NCBI GenBank assembly: GCA_036937835.1
Contig: CM072878.1
Location: 4,178,001 to 4,242,000 of the forward strand
From: Pampus argenteus
Lineage: Eukaryota; Chordata; Actinopteri; Scombriformes; Stromateidae
Length of the DNA stretch: 64,000 nucleotides
Reading direction: 5' to 3'
Shown: positions 38,336 to 51,700 of the stretch, piece by piece
Numbering within the stretch: position 1 is the stretch's first letter
Layout: each line of letters starts with the position of its first letter
Translations under genes and position numbers: made by a program
Notes under the pieces: generated by a model
Database searches by the model: none
What the model was told of the DNA's origin: nothing
What the model saw: the letters and a program-made list of their open reading frames with translations, nothing else

Positions 38336-40980
38336 AATATTGCTCCTTGTTTAAGAAAAACAGTAGTTGTCAGTTTTGGCCTTCTCTCGCTGAGATAAAG
38401 CTATTTTTACAAATGTTACAGTAAAAGCTGCAGGAAGCTCTCAGAAGTGAGTTTTTTGCTCATAATCATTAGAAATCAGTTACTTGTTGATGGCAAACAT
38501 GGTTTTGATTGAAAATATTGCTCCTTGTTTAAGAAAAACTATAGTTGTCAGTTTTGGGCTTCTCTCGCCGAGAGAAAGCTATTTTTACAAATGTTACAGT
38601 AAAAGCTGCAGGAAGCTCTCAGAAGTGAGTTTTTTGCTCCTAATCATTAGAAATCAGTTACTTGTTGATGGCAAACATGGTTTTGATTGAAAATATTGCT
38701 CCTTGTTTAAGAAAAACTATAGTTGTCAGTTTTGGGCTTCTCTCGCCGAGAGAAAGCTATTTTTACAAATGTTACAGTAAAAGCTGCAGGAAGCTCTCAC
38801 AAGTGAGTTTTTTGCTCATAATCATTAGAAATCAGTTACTTGTAGATGGCAAACATGGTTTTGATTGAAAATATTGCTCCTTGTTTAAGAAAAACTATAG
38901 TTGTCAGTTTTGGCCTTCTCTCGCCGAGAGAAAGCTATTTTTACAAATGTTACAGTAAAAGCTGCAGGAAGCTCTCAGAAGTGAGTTTTTTGCTCCTAAT
39001 CATTAGAAATCAGTTACTTGTTGATGGCAAACATGGTTTTGATACAAAATATTGCTCCTTGTTTAAGAAAAACAGTAGTTGTCAGTTTTGGCCTTCTCTC
39101 GCTGAGATAAAGCTATTTTTACAAATGTTACAGTAAAAGCTGCAGGAAGCTCTCAGAAGTGAGTTTTTTGCTCATAATCATTAGAAATCAGTTACTTGTT
39201 GATGGCAAACATGGTTTTGATTGAAAATATTGCTCCTGGTTTAAGAAAAACAGTAGTTGTCAGTTTTGGCCTTCTCTCGCTGAGATAAAGCTATTTTTAC
39301 AAATGTTACAGTAAAAGCTGCAGGAAGCTCTCAGAAGTGAGTTTTTTGCTCATAATCATTAGAAATCAGTTACTTGTTGATGACAAACATGGTTTTGATT
39401 GAAAATATTGCTCCTTGTTTAAGAAAAACTATAGTTGTCAGTTTTGGGCTTCTCTCGCCGAGATAAAGCTATTTTTACAAATGTTACAGTAAAAGCTGCA
39501 GGAAGCTCTCAGAAGTGAGTTTTTTGCTCATAATCATTAGAAATCAGTTACTTGTTGATGACAAACATGGTTTTGATTGAAAATATTGCTCCTTGTTTAA
39601 GAAAAACTATAGTTGTCAGTTTTGGGCTTCTCTCGCCGAGAGAAAGCCATTTTTACAAATGTTACAGTAAAAGCTGCAGGAAGCTCTCAGAAGTGAGTTT
39701 TTTGCTCCTAATCATTAGAAATCAGTTACTTGTTGATGGCAAACATGGTTTTGATACAAAATATTGCTCCTTGTTTAAGAAAAACAGTAGTTGTCAGTTT
39801 TGGCCTTCTCTCGCTGAGATAAAGCTATTTTTACAAATGTTACAGTAAAAGCTGCAGGAAGCTCTCAGAAGTGAGTTTTTTGCTCATAATCATTAGAAAT
39901 CAGTTACTTGTTGATGGCAAACATGGTTTTGATTGAAAATATTGCTCCTTGTTTAAGAAAAACTATAGTTGTCAGTTTTGGGCTTCTCTCGCCGAGAGAA
40001 AGCTATTTTTACAAATGTTACAGTAAAAGCTGCAGGAAGCTCTCAGAAGTGAGTTTTTTGCTCCTAATCATTAGAAATCAGTTACTTGTTGATGGCAAAC
40101 ATGGTTTTGATTGAAAATATTGCTCCTTGTTTAAGAAAAACTATAGTTGTCAGTTTTGGGCTTCTCTCGCCGAGAGAAAGCTATTTTTACAAATGTTACA
40201 GTAAAAGCTGCAGGAAGCTCTCACAAGTGAGTTTTTTGCTCATAATCATTAGAAATCAGTTACTTGTTGATGGCAAACATGGTTTTGATTGAAAATATTG
40301 CTCCTTGTTTAAGAAAAACTATAGTTGTCAGTTTTGGGCTTCTCTCGCCGAGAGAAAGCTATTTTTACAAATGTTACAGTAAAAGCTGCAGGAAGCTCTC
40401 AGAAGTGAGTTTTTTGCTCCTAATCATTAGAAATCAGTTACTTGTTGATGGCAAACATGGTTTTGATTGAAAATATTGCTCCTTGTTTAAGAAAAACAGT
40501 AGTTGTCAGTTTTGGCCTTCTCTCGCCGAGAGAAAGCTATTTTTACAAATGTTACAGTAAAAGCTGCAGGAAGCTCTCAGAAGTGAGTTTTTTGCTCCTA
40601 ATCATTAGAAATCAGTTACTTGTTGATGGCAAACATGGTTTTGATACAAAATATTGCTCCTTGTTTAAGAAAAACAGTAGTTGTCAGTTTTGGCCTTCTC
40701 TCGCTGAGATAAAGCTATTTTTACAAATGTTACAGTAAAAGCTGCAGGAAGCTCTCAGAAGTGAGTTTTTTGCTCATAATCATTAGAAATCAGTTACTTG
40801 TTGATGGCAAACATGGTTTTGATCGAAAATATTGCTCCTTGTTTAAGAAAAACTATAGTTGTCAGTTTTGGCCTTCTCTCGCCGAGAGAAAGCTTTTTTC
40901 ATAAATGTTACAGTAAAAGCTGCAGGAAGCTCTCAGAAGTGAGTTTTTTGCTCCTAATCATTTGAAATCAGTTACTTGTT
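38128..40980 (+). repeat. 1424-bp duplication (8 monomers)
   Basis: Monomer order from 38128 reappears from 39552 (8 x 178 bp). The segment at 38128-38870 also matches 33142-33884 at an offset of 4986 bp, including the shared TTGTAGATGG variant at 33854 and 38840. This shows a longer-range relation between blocks. Confidence 0.75.
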
Positions 40981-41331
40981 GATGGCAAACATGGTTTTGA
41001 TTGAAAATATTGCTCCTTGTTTAAGAAAAACTATAGTTGTCAGTTTTGGGCTTCTCTCGCCGAGAGAAAGCTATTTTTACAAATGTTACAGTAAAAGCTG
41101 CAGGAAGCTCTCAGAAGTGAGTTTTTTGCTCCTAATCATTAGAAATCAGTTACTTGTTGATGGCAAACATGGTTTTGATTGAAAATATTGCTCCTTGTTT
41201 AAGAAAAACAGTAGTTGTCAGTTTTGGGCTTCTCTCGCCGAGATAAAGCTATTTTTACAAATGTTACAGTAAAAGCTGCAGGAAGCTCTCAGAAGTGAGT
41301 TTTTTGCTCATAATCATTAGAAATCAGTTAC

Positions 41332-44300
41332 TTGTTGATGGCAAACATGGTTTTGATTGAAAATATTGCTCCTTGTTTAAGAAAAACTATAGTTGTCAGT
41401 TTTGGGCTTCTCTCGCCGAGAGAAAGCTATTTTTACAAATGTTACAGTAAAAGCTGCAGGAAGCTCTCAGAAGTGAGTTTTTTGCTCCTAATCATTAGAA
41501 ATCACTTACTTGTTGATGGCAAACATGGTTTTGATTGAAAATATTGCTCCTTGTTTAAGAAAAACAGTAGTTGTCAGTTTTGGGCTTCTCTCGCCGAGAT
41601 AAAGCTATTTTTACAAATGTTACAGTAAAAGCTGCAGGAAGCTCTCAGAAGTGAGTTTTTTGCTCATAATCATTAGAAATCAGTTACTTGTTGATGGCAA
41701 ACATGGTTTTGATTGAAAATATTGCTCCTTGTTTAAGAAAAACTATAGTTGTCAGTTTTGGGCTTCTCTCGCCGAGAGAAAGCTATTTTTACAAATGTTA
41801 CAGTAAAAGCTGCAGGAAGCTCTCAGAAGTGAGTTTTTTGCTCGTAATCATTAGAAATCAGTTACTTGTTGATGGTAAACATGGTTTTGATACAAAATAT
41901 TGCTCCTTGTTTAAGAAAAACAGTAGTTGTCAGTTGTGGCCTTCTCTCGCTGAGATAAAGCTATTTTTACAAATGTTATAGTAAAAGCTGCAGGAAGCTC
42001 TCAGAAGTGAGTTTTTTGCTCATAATCATTAGAAATCAGTTACTTGTTGATGGCAAACATGGTTTTGATTGAAAATATTGCTCCTTGTTTAAGAAAAACT
42101 ATAGTTGTCAGTTTTGGGCTTCTATCGCCGAGAGAAAGCTATTTTTACAAATGTTACAGTAAAAGCTGCAGGAAGCTCTCAGAAGTGAGTTTTTTGCTCC
42201 TAATCATTAGAAATCAGTTACTTGTTGATGGCAAACATGGTTTTGATACAAAATATTGCTCCTTGTTTAAGAAAAACAGTAGTTGTCAGTTTTTACAAAT
42301 GTTACAGTAAAAGCTGCAGGAAGCTCTCAGAAGTGAGTTTTTTGCTCCTAATCATTAGAAATCAGTTACTTGTTGATGGCAAACATGGTTTTGATACAAA
42401 ATATTGCTCCTTGTTTAAGAAAAACAGTAGTTGTCAGTTTTGGCCTTCTCTCGCTGAGATAAAGCTATTTTTACAAATGTTACAGTAAAAGCTGCAGGAA
42501 GCTCTCAGAAGTGAGTTTTTTGCTCATAATCATTAGAAATCAGTTACTTGTTGATGGCAAACATGGTTTTGATTAAAAATATTCCTCCTTGTTTAAGAAA
42601 AACAGTAGTTGTCAGTTTTGGGCTTCTCTCGCCGAGATAAAGCTATTTTTACAAATGTTACAGTAAAAGCTGCAGGAAGCTCTCAGAAGTGAGTTTTTTG
42701 CTCATAATCATTAGAAATCAGTTACTTGTTGATGGCAAACATGGTTTTGATACAAAATATTGCTCCTTGTTTAAGAAAAACAGTAGTTGTCAGTTTTTAC
42801 AAATGTTACAGTAAAAGCTGCAGGAAGCTCTCAGAAGTGAGTTTTTTGCTCATAATCATTAGAAATCAGTTACTTGTTGATGGCAAACATGGTTTTGATT
42901 GAAAATATTGCTCCTTGTTTAAGAAAAACTATAGTTGTCAGTTTTGGGCTTCTTTCGCCGAGAGAAAGCTATTTTCATAAATGTTACAGTAAAAGCTGCA
43001 GGAAGCTCTCAGAAGTGAGTTTTTTGCTCCTAATCATTTGAAATCAGTTACTTGTTGATGGCAAACATGGTTTTGATTGAAAATATTGCTCCTTGTTTAA
43101 GAAAAACAGTAGTTGTCAGTTTTGGGCTTCTCTCGCCGAGATAAAGCTATTTTTACAAACGTTACAGTAAAAGCTGCAGGAAGCTCTCAGAAGTGAGTTT
43201 TTTGCTCATAATCATTAGAAATCAGTTACTTGTTGATGGCAAACATGGTTTTGATAAAAGATATTGCTCCTTGTTTAAGAAAAACAGTAGTTGTCAGTTG
43301 TGGCCTTCTCTCGCTGAGATAAAGCTATTTTTACAAATGTTACAGTAAAAGCTGCAGGAAGCTCTCAGAAGTGAGTTTTTTGCTCATAATCATTAGAAAT
43401 CAGTTACTTGTTGATGGCAAACATGGTTTTGATTGAAAATATTGCTCCTTGTTTAAGAAAAACTATAGTTGTCAGTTTTGGGCTTCTCTCGCCGAGATAA
43501 AGCTATTTTTACAAATGTTACAGTAAAAGCTGCAGGAAGCTCTCAGAAGTGAGTTTTTTGCTCATAATCATTAGAAATCAGTTACTTGTTGATGGCAAAC
43601 ATGGTTTTGATTGAAAATATTGCTCCTTGTTTAAGAAAAACTATAGTTGTCAGTTTTGGGCTTCTCTCGCCGAGAGAAAGCTATTTTCATAAATGTTACA
43701 GTAAAAGCTGCAGGAAGCTCTCAGAAGTGAGTTTTTTGCTCCTAATCATTTGAAATCAGTTACTTGTTGATGGCAAACATGGTTTTGATTGAAAATATTG
43801 CTCCTTGTTTAAGAAAAACTATAGTTGTCAGTTTTGGGCTTCTCTCGCCGAGAGAAAGCTATTTTTACAAATGTTACAGTAAAAGCTGCAGGAAGCTCTC
43901 AGAAGTGAGTTTTTTGCTCCTAATCATTAGAAATCAGTTACTTGTTGATGGCAAACATGGTTTTGATTGAAAATATTGCTCCTTGTTTAAGAAAAACAGT
44001 AGTTGTCAGTTTTGGGCTTCTCTCGCCGAGATAAAGCTATTTTTACAAATGTTACAGTAAAAGCTGCAGGAAGCTCTCAGAAGTGAGTTTTTTGCTCATA
44101 ATCATTAGAAATCAGTTACTTGTTGATGGCAAACATGGTTTTGATTGAAAATATTGCTCCTTGTTTAAGAAAAACTATAGTTGTCAGTTTTGGGCTTCTC
44201 TCGCCGAGAGAAAGCTATTTTTACAAATGTTACAGTAAAAGCTGCAGGAAGCTCTCAGAAGTGAGTTTTTTGCTCGTAATCATTAGAAATCAGTTACTTG

Positions 44301-45722
44301 TTGATGGTAAACATGGTTTTGATACAAAATATTGCTCCTTGTTTAAGAAAAACAGTAGTTGTCAGTTGTGGCCTTCTCTCGCTGAGATAAAGCTATTTTT
44401 ACAAATGTTAAAGTAAAAGCTGCAGGAAGCTCTCAGAAGTGAGTTTTTTGCTCATAATCATTAGAAATCAGTTACTTGTTGATGGCAAACATGGTTTTGA
44501 TTGAAAATATTGCTCCTTGTTTAAGAAAAACTATAGTTGTCAGTTTTGGGCTTCTATCGCCGAGAGAAAGCTATTTTTACAAATGTTACAGTAAAAGCTG
44601 CAGGAAGCTCTCAGAAGTGAGTTTTTTGCTCCTAATCATTAGAAATCAGTTACTTGTTGATGGCAAACATGGTTTTGATACAAAATATTGCTCCTTGTTT
44701 AAGAAAAACAGTAGTTGTCAGTTTTTACAAATGTTACAGTAAAAGCTGCAGGAAGCTCTCAGAAGTGAGTTTTTTGCTCCTAATCATTAGAAATCAGTTA
44801 CTTGTTGATGGCAAACATGGTTTTGATACAAAATATTGCTCCTTGTTTAAGAAAAACAGTAGTTGTCAGTTTTGGCCTTCTCTCGCTGAGATAAAGCTAT
44901 TTTTACAAATGTTACAGTAAAAGCTGCAGGAAGCTCTCAGAAGTGAGTTTTTTGCTCATAATCATTAGAAATCAGTTACTTGTTGATGGCAAACATGGTT
45001 TTGATTAAAAATATTCCTCCTTGTTTAAGAAAAACAGTAGTTGTCAGTTTTGGGCTTCTCTCGCCGAGATAAAGCTATTTTTACAAATGTTACAGTAAAA
45101 GCTGCAGGAAGCTCTCAGAAGTGAGTTTTTTGCTCATAATCATTAGAAATCAGTTACTTGTTGATGGCAAACATGGTTTTGATACAAAATATTGCTCCTT
45201 GTTTAAGAAAAACAGTAGTTGTCAGTTTTTACAAATGTTACAGTAAAAGCTGCAGGAAGCTCTCAGAAGTGAGTTTTTTGCTCATAATCATTAGAAATCA
45301 GTTACTTGTTGATGGCAAACATGGTTTTGATTGAAAATATTGCTCCTTGTTTAAGAAAAACTATAGTTGTCAGTTTTGGGCTTCTTTCGCCGAGAGAAAG
45401 CTATTTTCATAAATGTTACAGTAAAAGCTGCAGGAAGCTCTCAGAAGTGAGTTTTTTGCTCCTAATCATTTGAAATCAGTTACTTGTTGATGGCAAACAT
45501 GGTTTTGATTGAAAATATTGCTCCTTGTTTAAGAAAAACAGTAGTTGTCAGTTTTGGGCTTCTCTCGCCGAGATAAAGCTATTTTTACAAACGTTACAGT
45601 AAAAGCTGCAGGAAGCTCTCAGAAGTGAGTTTTTTGCTCATAATCATTAGAAATCAGTTACTTGTTGATGGCAAACATGGTTTTGATAAAAGATATTGCT
45701 CCTTGTTTAAGAAAAACAGTAG
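41332..45722 (+). repeat. 2432-bp duplication with short monomers
   Basis: The run at 41332 to about 43290 recurs at 43764 to about 45722. The 2432-bp offset equals twelve 178-bp and two 148-bp monomers. Shared rare markers are GATGGTAAACATGG, CTTCTATCGCCG, ATTCCTCCTTG, ACAAACGTTACAG and GATAAAAGATATTG. Confidence 0.87.
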
Positions 45723-48700
45723 TTGTCAGTTTTGGGCTTCTCTCGCCGAGATAAAGCTATTTTTACAAATGTTACAGTAAAAGCTGCAGGAAGCTCTCAG
45801 AAGTGAGTTTTTTGCTCATAATCATTAGAAATCAGTTACTTGTTGATGGCAAACATGGTTTTGATTGAAAATATTGCTCCTTGTTTAAGAAAAACTATAG
45901 TTGTCAGTTTTGGGCTTCTCTCGCCGAGAGAAAGCTATTTTTACAAATGTTACAGTAAAAGCTGCAGGAAGCTCTCAGAAGTGAGTTTTTTGCTCGTAAT
46001 CATTAGAAATCAGTTACTTGTTGATGGTAAACATGGTTTTGATACAAAATATTGCTCCTTGTTTAAGAAAAACAGTAGTTGTCAGTTGTGGCCTTCTCTC
46101 GCTGAGATAAAGCTATTTTTACAAATGTTACAGTAAAAGCTGCAGGAAGCTCTCAGAAGTGAGTTTTTTGCTCATAATCATTAGAAATCAGTTACTTGTT
46201 GATGGCAAACATGGTTTTGATTGAAAATATTGCTCCTTGTTTAAGAAAAACTATAGTTGTCAGTTTTGGGCTTCTCTCGCCGAGAGAAAGCTATTTTTAC
46301 AAATGTTACAGTAAAAGCTGCAGGATGGTCTCAGAAGTGAGTTTTTTGCTCCTAATCATTAGAAATCAGTTACTTGTTGATGGCAAACATGGTTTTGATT
46401 GAAAATATTGCTCCTTGTTTAAGAAAAACTATAGTTGTCAGTTTTGGGCTTCTCTCGCCGAGAGAAAGCTATTTTTACAAATGTTACAGTAAAAGCTGCA
46501 GGAAGCTCTCAGAAGTGAGTTTTTTGCTCATAATCATTAGAAATCAGTTACTTGTTGATGGCAAACATGGTTTTGATACAAAATATTGCTCCTTGTTTAA
46601 GAAAAACAGTAGTTGTCAGTTTTTACAAATGTTACAGTAAAAGCTGCAGGAAGCTCTCAGAAGTGAGTTTTTTGCTCATAATCATTAGAAATCAGTTACT
46701 TGTTGATGGCAAACATGGTTTTGATTGAAAATATTGCTCCTTGTTTAAGAAAAACAGTAGTTGTCAGTTTTGGCCTTCTCTCGCTGAGATAAAGCTATTT
46801 TTACAAATGTTACAGTAAAAGCTGCAGGAAGCTCTCAGAAGTGAGTTTTTTGCTCCTAATCATTAGAAATCAGTTACTTGTTGATGGCAAACATGGTTTT
46901 AATACAAAATATTGCTCCTTGTTTAAGAAAAACAGTAGTTGTCAGTTTTGGCATTCTCTCGCTGAGATAAAGCTATTTTTACAAATGTTACAGTAAAAGC
47001 TGCAGGAAGCTCTCAGAAGTGAGTTTTTTGCTCATAATCATTAGAAATCAGTTACTTGTTGATGGCAAACATGGTTTTGATTGAAAATATTGCTCCTTGT
47101 TTAAGAAAAACTATAGTTGTCAGTTTTGGGCTTCTCTCGCCGAGAGAAAGCTATTTTCATAAATGTTACAGTAAAAGCTGCAGGAAGCTCTCAGAAGTGA
47201 GTTTTTTGCTCCTAATCATTTGAAATCAGTTACTTGTTGATGGCAAACATGGTTTTGATTGAAAATATTGCTCCTTGTTTAAGAAAAACTATAGTTGTCA
47301 GTTTTGGGCTTCTCTCGCCGAGAGAAAGCTATTTTTACAAATGTTACAGTAAAAGCTGCAGGAAGCTCTCAGAAGTGAGTTTTTTGCTCGTAATCATTAG
47401 AAATCAGTTACTTGTTGATGGCAAACATGGTTTTGATACAAAATATTGCTCCTTGTTTAAGAAAAACAGTAGTTGTCAGTTGTGGCCTTCTCTCGCTGAG
47501 ATAAAGCTATTTTTACAAATGTTACAGTAAAAGCTGCAGGAAGCTCTCAGAAGTGAGTTTTTTGCTCATAATCATTAGAAATCAGTTACTTGTTGATGGC
47601 AAACATGGTTTTGATTGAAAATATTGCTCCTTGTTTAAGAAAAACAGTAGTTGTCAGTTTTGGGCTTCTCTCGCCGAGAGAAAGCTATTTTTACAAATGT
47701 TACAGTAAAAGCTGCAGGAAGCTCTCAGAAGTGAGTTTTTTGCTCCTAATCATTAGAAATCAGTTACTTGTTGATGGCAAACATGGTTTTGATACAAAAT
47801 ATTGCTCCTTGTTTAAGAAAAACAGTAGTTGTCAGTTTTTACAAATGTTACAGTAAAAGCTGCAGGAAGCTCTCAGAAGTGAGTTTTTTGCTCCTAATCA
47901 TTAGAAATCAGTTACTTGTTGATGGCAAACATGGTTTTGATACAAAATATTGCTCCTTGTTTAAGAAAAACAGTAGTTGCCAGTTTTGGCCTTCTCTCGC
48001 TGAGATAAAGCTATTTTTACAAATGTTACAGTAAAAGCTGCAGGAAGCTCTCAGAAGTGAGTTTTTTGCTCATAATCATTAGAAATCAGTTACTTGTTGA
48101 TGGCAAACATGGTTTTGATACAAAATATTGCTCCTTGTTTAAGAAAAACAGTAGTTGTCAGTTTTTACAAATGTTACAGTAAAAGCTGCAGGAAGCTCTC
48201 AGAAGTGAGTTTTTTGCTCCTAATCATTAGAAATCAGTTACTTGTTGATGGCAAACATGGTTTTGATACAAAATATTGCTCCTTGTTTAAGAAAAACAGT
48301 AGTTGCCAGTTTTGGCCTTCTCTCGCTGAGATAAAGCTATTTTTACAAATGTTACAGTAAAAGCTGCAGGAAGCTCTCAGAAGTGAGTTTTTTGCTCATA
48401 ATCATTAGAAATCAGTTACTTGTTGATGGCAAACATGGTTTTGATTGAAAATATTCCTCCTTGTTTAAGAAAAACAGTAGTTGTCAGTTTTGGGCTTCTC
48501 TCGCCGAGATAAAGCTATTTTTACAAATGTTACAGTAAAAGCTGCAGGAAGCTCTCAGAAGTGAGTTTTTTGCTCATAATCATTAGAAATCAGTTACTTG
48601 TTGATGGCAAACATGGTTTTGATACAAAATATTGCTCCTTGTTTAAGAAAAACAGTAGTTGTCAGTTTTTACAAATGTTACAGTAAAAGCTGCAGGAAGC

Positions 48701-51700
48701 TCTCAGAAGTGAGTTTTTTGCTCCTAATCATTAGAAATCAGTTACTTGTTGATGGCAAACATGGTTTTGATTGAAAATATTGCTCCTTGTTTAAGAAAAA
48801 CTATAGTTGTCAGTTTTGGGCTTCTCTCGCCGAGAGAAAGCTATTTTTACAAATGTTACAGTAAAAGCTGCAGGAAGCTCTCAGAAGTGAGTTTTTTGCT
48901 CGTAATCATTAGAAATCAGTTACTTGTTGATGGCAAACATGGTTTTGATACAAAATATTGCTCCTTGTTTAAGAAAAACAGTAGTTGTCAGTTTTTACAA
49001 ATGTTACAGTAAAAGCTGCAGGAAGCTCTCAGAAGTGAGTTTTTTGCTCATAATCATTAGAAATCAGTTACTTGTTGATGGCAAACATGGTTTTGATTGA
49101 AAATATTGCTCCTTGTTTAAGAAAAACTATAGTTGTCAGTTTTGGGCTTCTCTCGCCGAGAGAAAGCTATTTTCATAAATGTTACAGTAAAAGCTGCAGG
49201 AAGCTCTCAGAAGTGAGTTTTTTGCTCCTAATCATTTGAAATCAGTTACTTGTTGATGGCAAACATGGTTTTGATTGAAAATATTGCTCCTTGTTTAAGA
49301 AAAACTATAGTTGTCAGTTTTGGGCTTCTCTCGCTGAGATAAAGCTATTTTTACAAATGTTACAGTAAAAGCTGCAGGAAGCTCTCAGAAGTGAGTTTTT
49401 TGCTCATAATCATTAGAAATCAATTACTTGTTGATGGCAAACATGGTTTTGATTGAAAATATTGCTCCTTGTTTAAGAAAAACTATAGTTGTCAGTTTTG
49501 GGCTTCTCTCGCCGAGAGAAAGCTATTTTTACAAATGTTACAGTAAAAGCTGCAGGAAGCTCTCAGAAGTGAGTTTTTTGCTCATAATCATTAGAAATCA
49601 GTTACTTGTTGATGGCAAACATGGTTTTGATACAAAATATTGCTCCTTGTTTAAGAAAAACAGTAGTTGTCAGTTTTTACAAATGTTACAGTAAAAGCTG
49701 CAGGAAGCTCTCAGAAGTGAGTTTTTTGCTCCTAATCATTAGAAATCAGTTACTTGTTGATGGCAAACATGGTTTTGATTGAAAATATTGCTCCTTGTTT
49801 AAGAAAAACTATAGTTGTCAGTTTTGGGCTTCTCTCGCCGAGAGAAAGCTATTTTTACAAATGTTACAGTAAAAGCTGCAGGAAGCTCTCAGAAGTGAGT
49901 TTTTTGCTCGTAATCATTAGAAATCAGTTACTTGTTGATGGCAAACATGGTTTTGATACAAAATATTGCTCCTTGTTTAAGAAAAACAGTAGTTGTCAGT
50001 TGTGGCCTTCTCTCAATGAAATAAAGCTATTTTTACAAATGTTACAGTAAAAGCTGCAGGAAGCTCTCAGAAGTGAGTTTTTTGCTCATAATCATTAGAA
50101 ATCAGTTACTTGTTGATGGCAAACATGGTTTTGATAAAAAATATTGCTCCTTGTTTAAGAAAAACAGTAGTTGTCAGTTGTGGCCTTCTCTCGCTGAGAT
50201 AAAGCTATTTTTACAAATGTTACAGTAAAAGCTGCAGGAAGCTCTCAGAAGTGAGTTTTTTGCTCATAATCATTAGAAATCAGTTACTTGTTGATGGCAA
50301 ACATGGTTTTGATTGAAAATATTGCTCCTTGTTTAAGAAAAACAGTAGTTGTCAGTTTTGGCCTTCTCTCGCTGAGATAAAGCTATTTTTACAAATGTTA
50401 CAGTAAAAGCTGCAGGAAGCTCTCAGAAGTGAGTTTTTTGCTCATAATCATTAGAAATCAGTTACTTGTTGATGGCAAACATGGTTTTGATTGAAAATAT
50501 TGCTCCTTGTTTAAGAAAAACTATAGTTGTCAGTTTTGGGCTTCTCTCGCCGAGAGAAAGCTATTTTCATAAATGTTACAGTAAAAGCTGCAGGAAGCTC
50601 TCAGAAGTGAGTTTTTTGCTCCTAATCATTTGAAATCAGTTACTTGTTGATGGCAAACATGGTTTTGATTGGAAATATTGCTCCTTGTTTAAGAAAAACT
50701 ATAGTTGTCAGTTTTGGGCTTCTCTCGCCGAGAGAAAGCTATTTTTACAAATGTTACAGTAAAAGCTGCAGGAAGCTCTCAGAAGTGAGTTTTTTGCTCA
50801 TAATCATTAGAAATCAGTTACTTGTTGATGGCAAACATGGTTTTGATACAAAATATTGCTCCTTGTTTAAGAAAAACAGTAGTTGTCAGTTTTTACAAAT
50901 GTTACAGTAAAAGCTGCAGGAAGCTCTCAGAAGTGAGTTTTTTGCTCATAATCATTAGAAATCAGTTACTTGTTGATGGCAAACATGGTTTTGATTGAAA
51001 ATATTGCTCCTTGTTTAAGAAAAACAGTAGTTGTCAGTTTTGGCCTTCTCTCGCTGAGATAAAGCTATTTTTACAAATGTTACAGTAAAAGCTGCAGGAA
51101 GCTCTCAGAAGTGAGTTTTTTGCTCCTAATCATTAGAAATCAGTTACTTGTTGATGGCAAACATGGTTTTGATACAAAATATTGCTCCTTGTTTAAGAAA
51201 AACAGTAGTTGTCAGTTTTGGCCTTCTCTCGCTGAGATAAAGCTATTTTTACAAATGTTACAGTAAAAGCTGCAGGAAGCTCTCAGAAGTGAGTTTTTTG
51301 CTCATAATCATTAGAAATCAGTTACTTGTTGATGGCAAACATGGTTTTGATTGAAAATATTGCTCCTTGTTTAAGAAAAACTATAGTTGTCAGTTTTGGG
51401 CTTCTCTCGCCGAGAGAAAGCTATTTTCATAAATGTTACAGTAAAAGCTGCAGGAAGCTCTCAGAAGTGAGTTTTTTGCTCCTAATCATTTGAAATCAGT
51501 TACTTGTTGATGGCAAACATGGTTTTGATTGAAAATATTGCTCCTTGTTTAAGAAAAACTATAGTTGTCAGTTTTGGGCTTCTCTCGCCGAGAGAAAGCT
51601 ATTTTTACAAATGTTACAGTAAAAGCTGCAGGAAGCTCTCAGAAGTGAGTTTTTTGCTCGTAATCATTAGAAATCAGTTACTTGTTGATGGCAAACATGG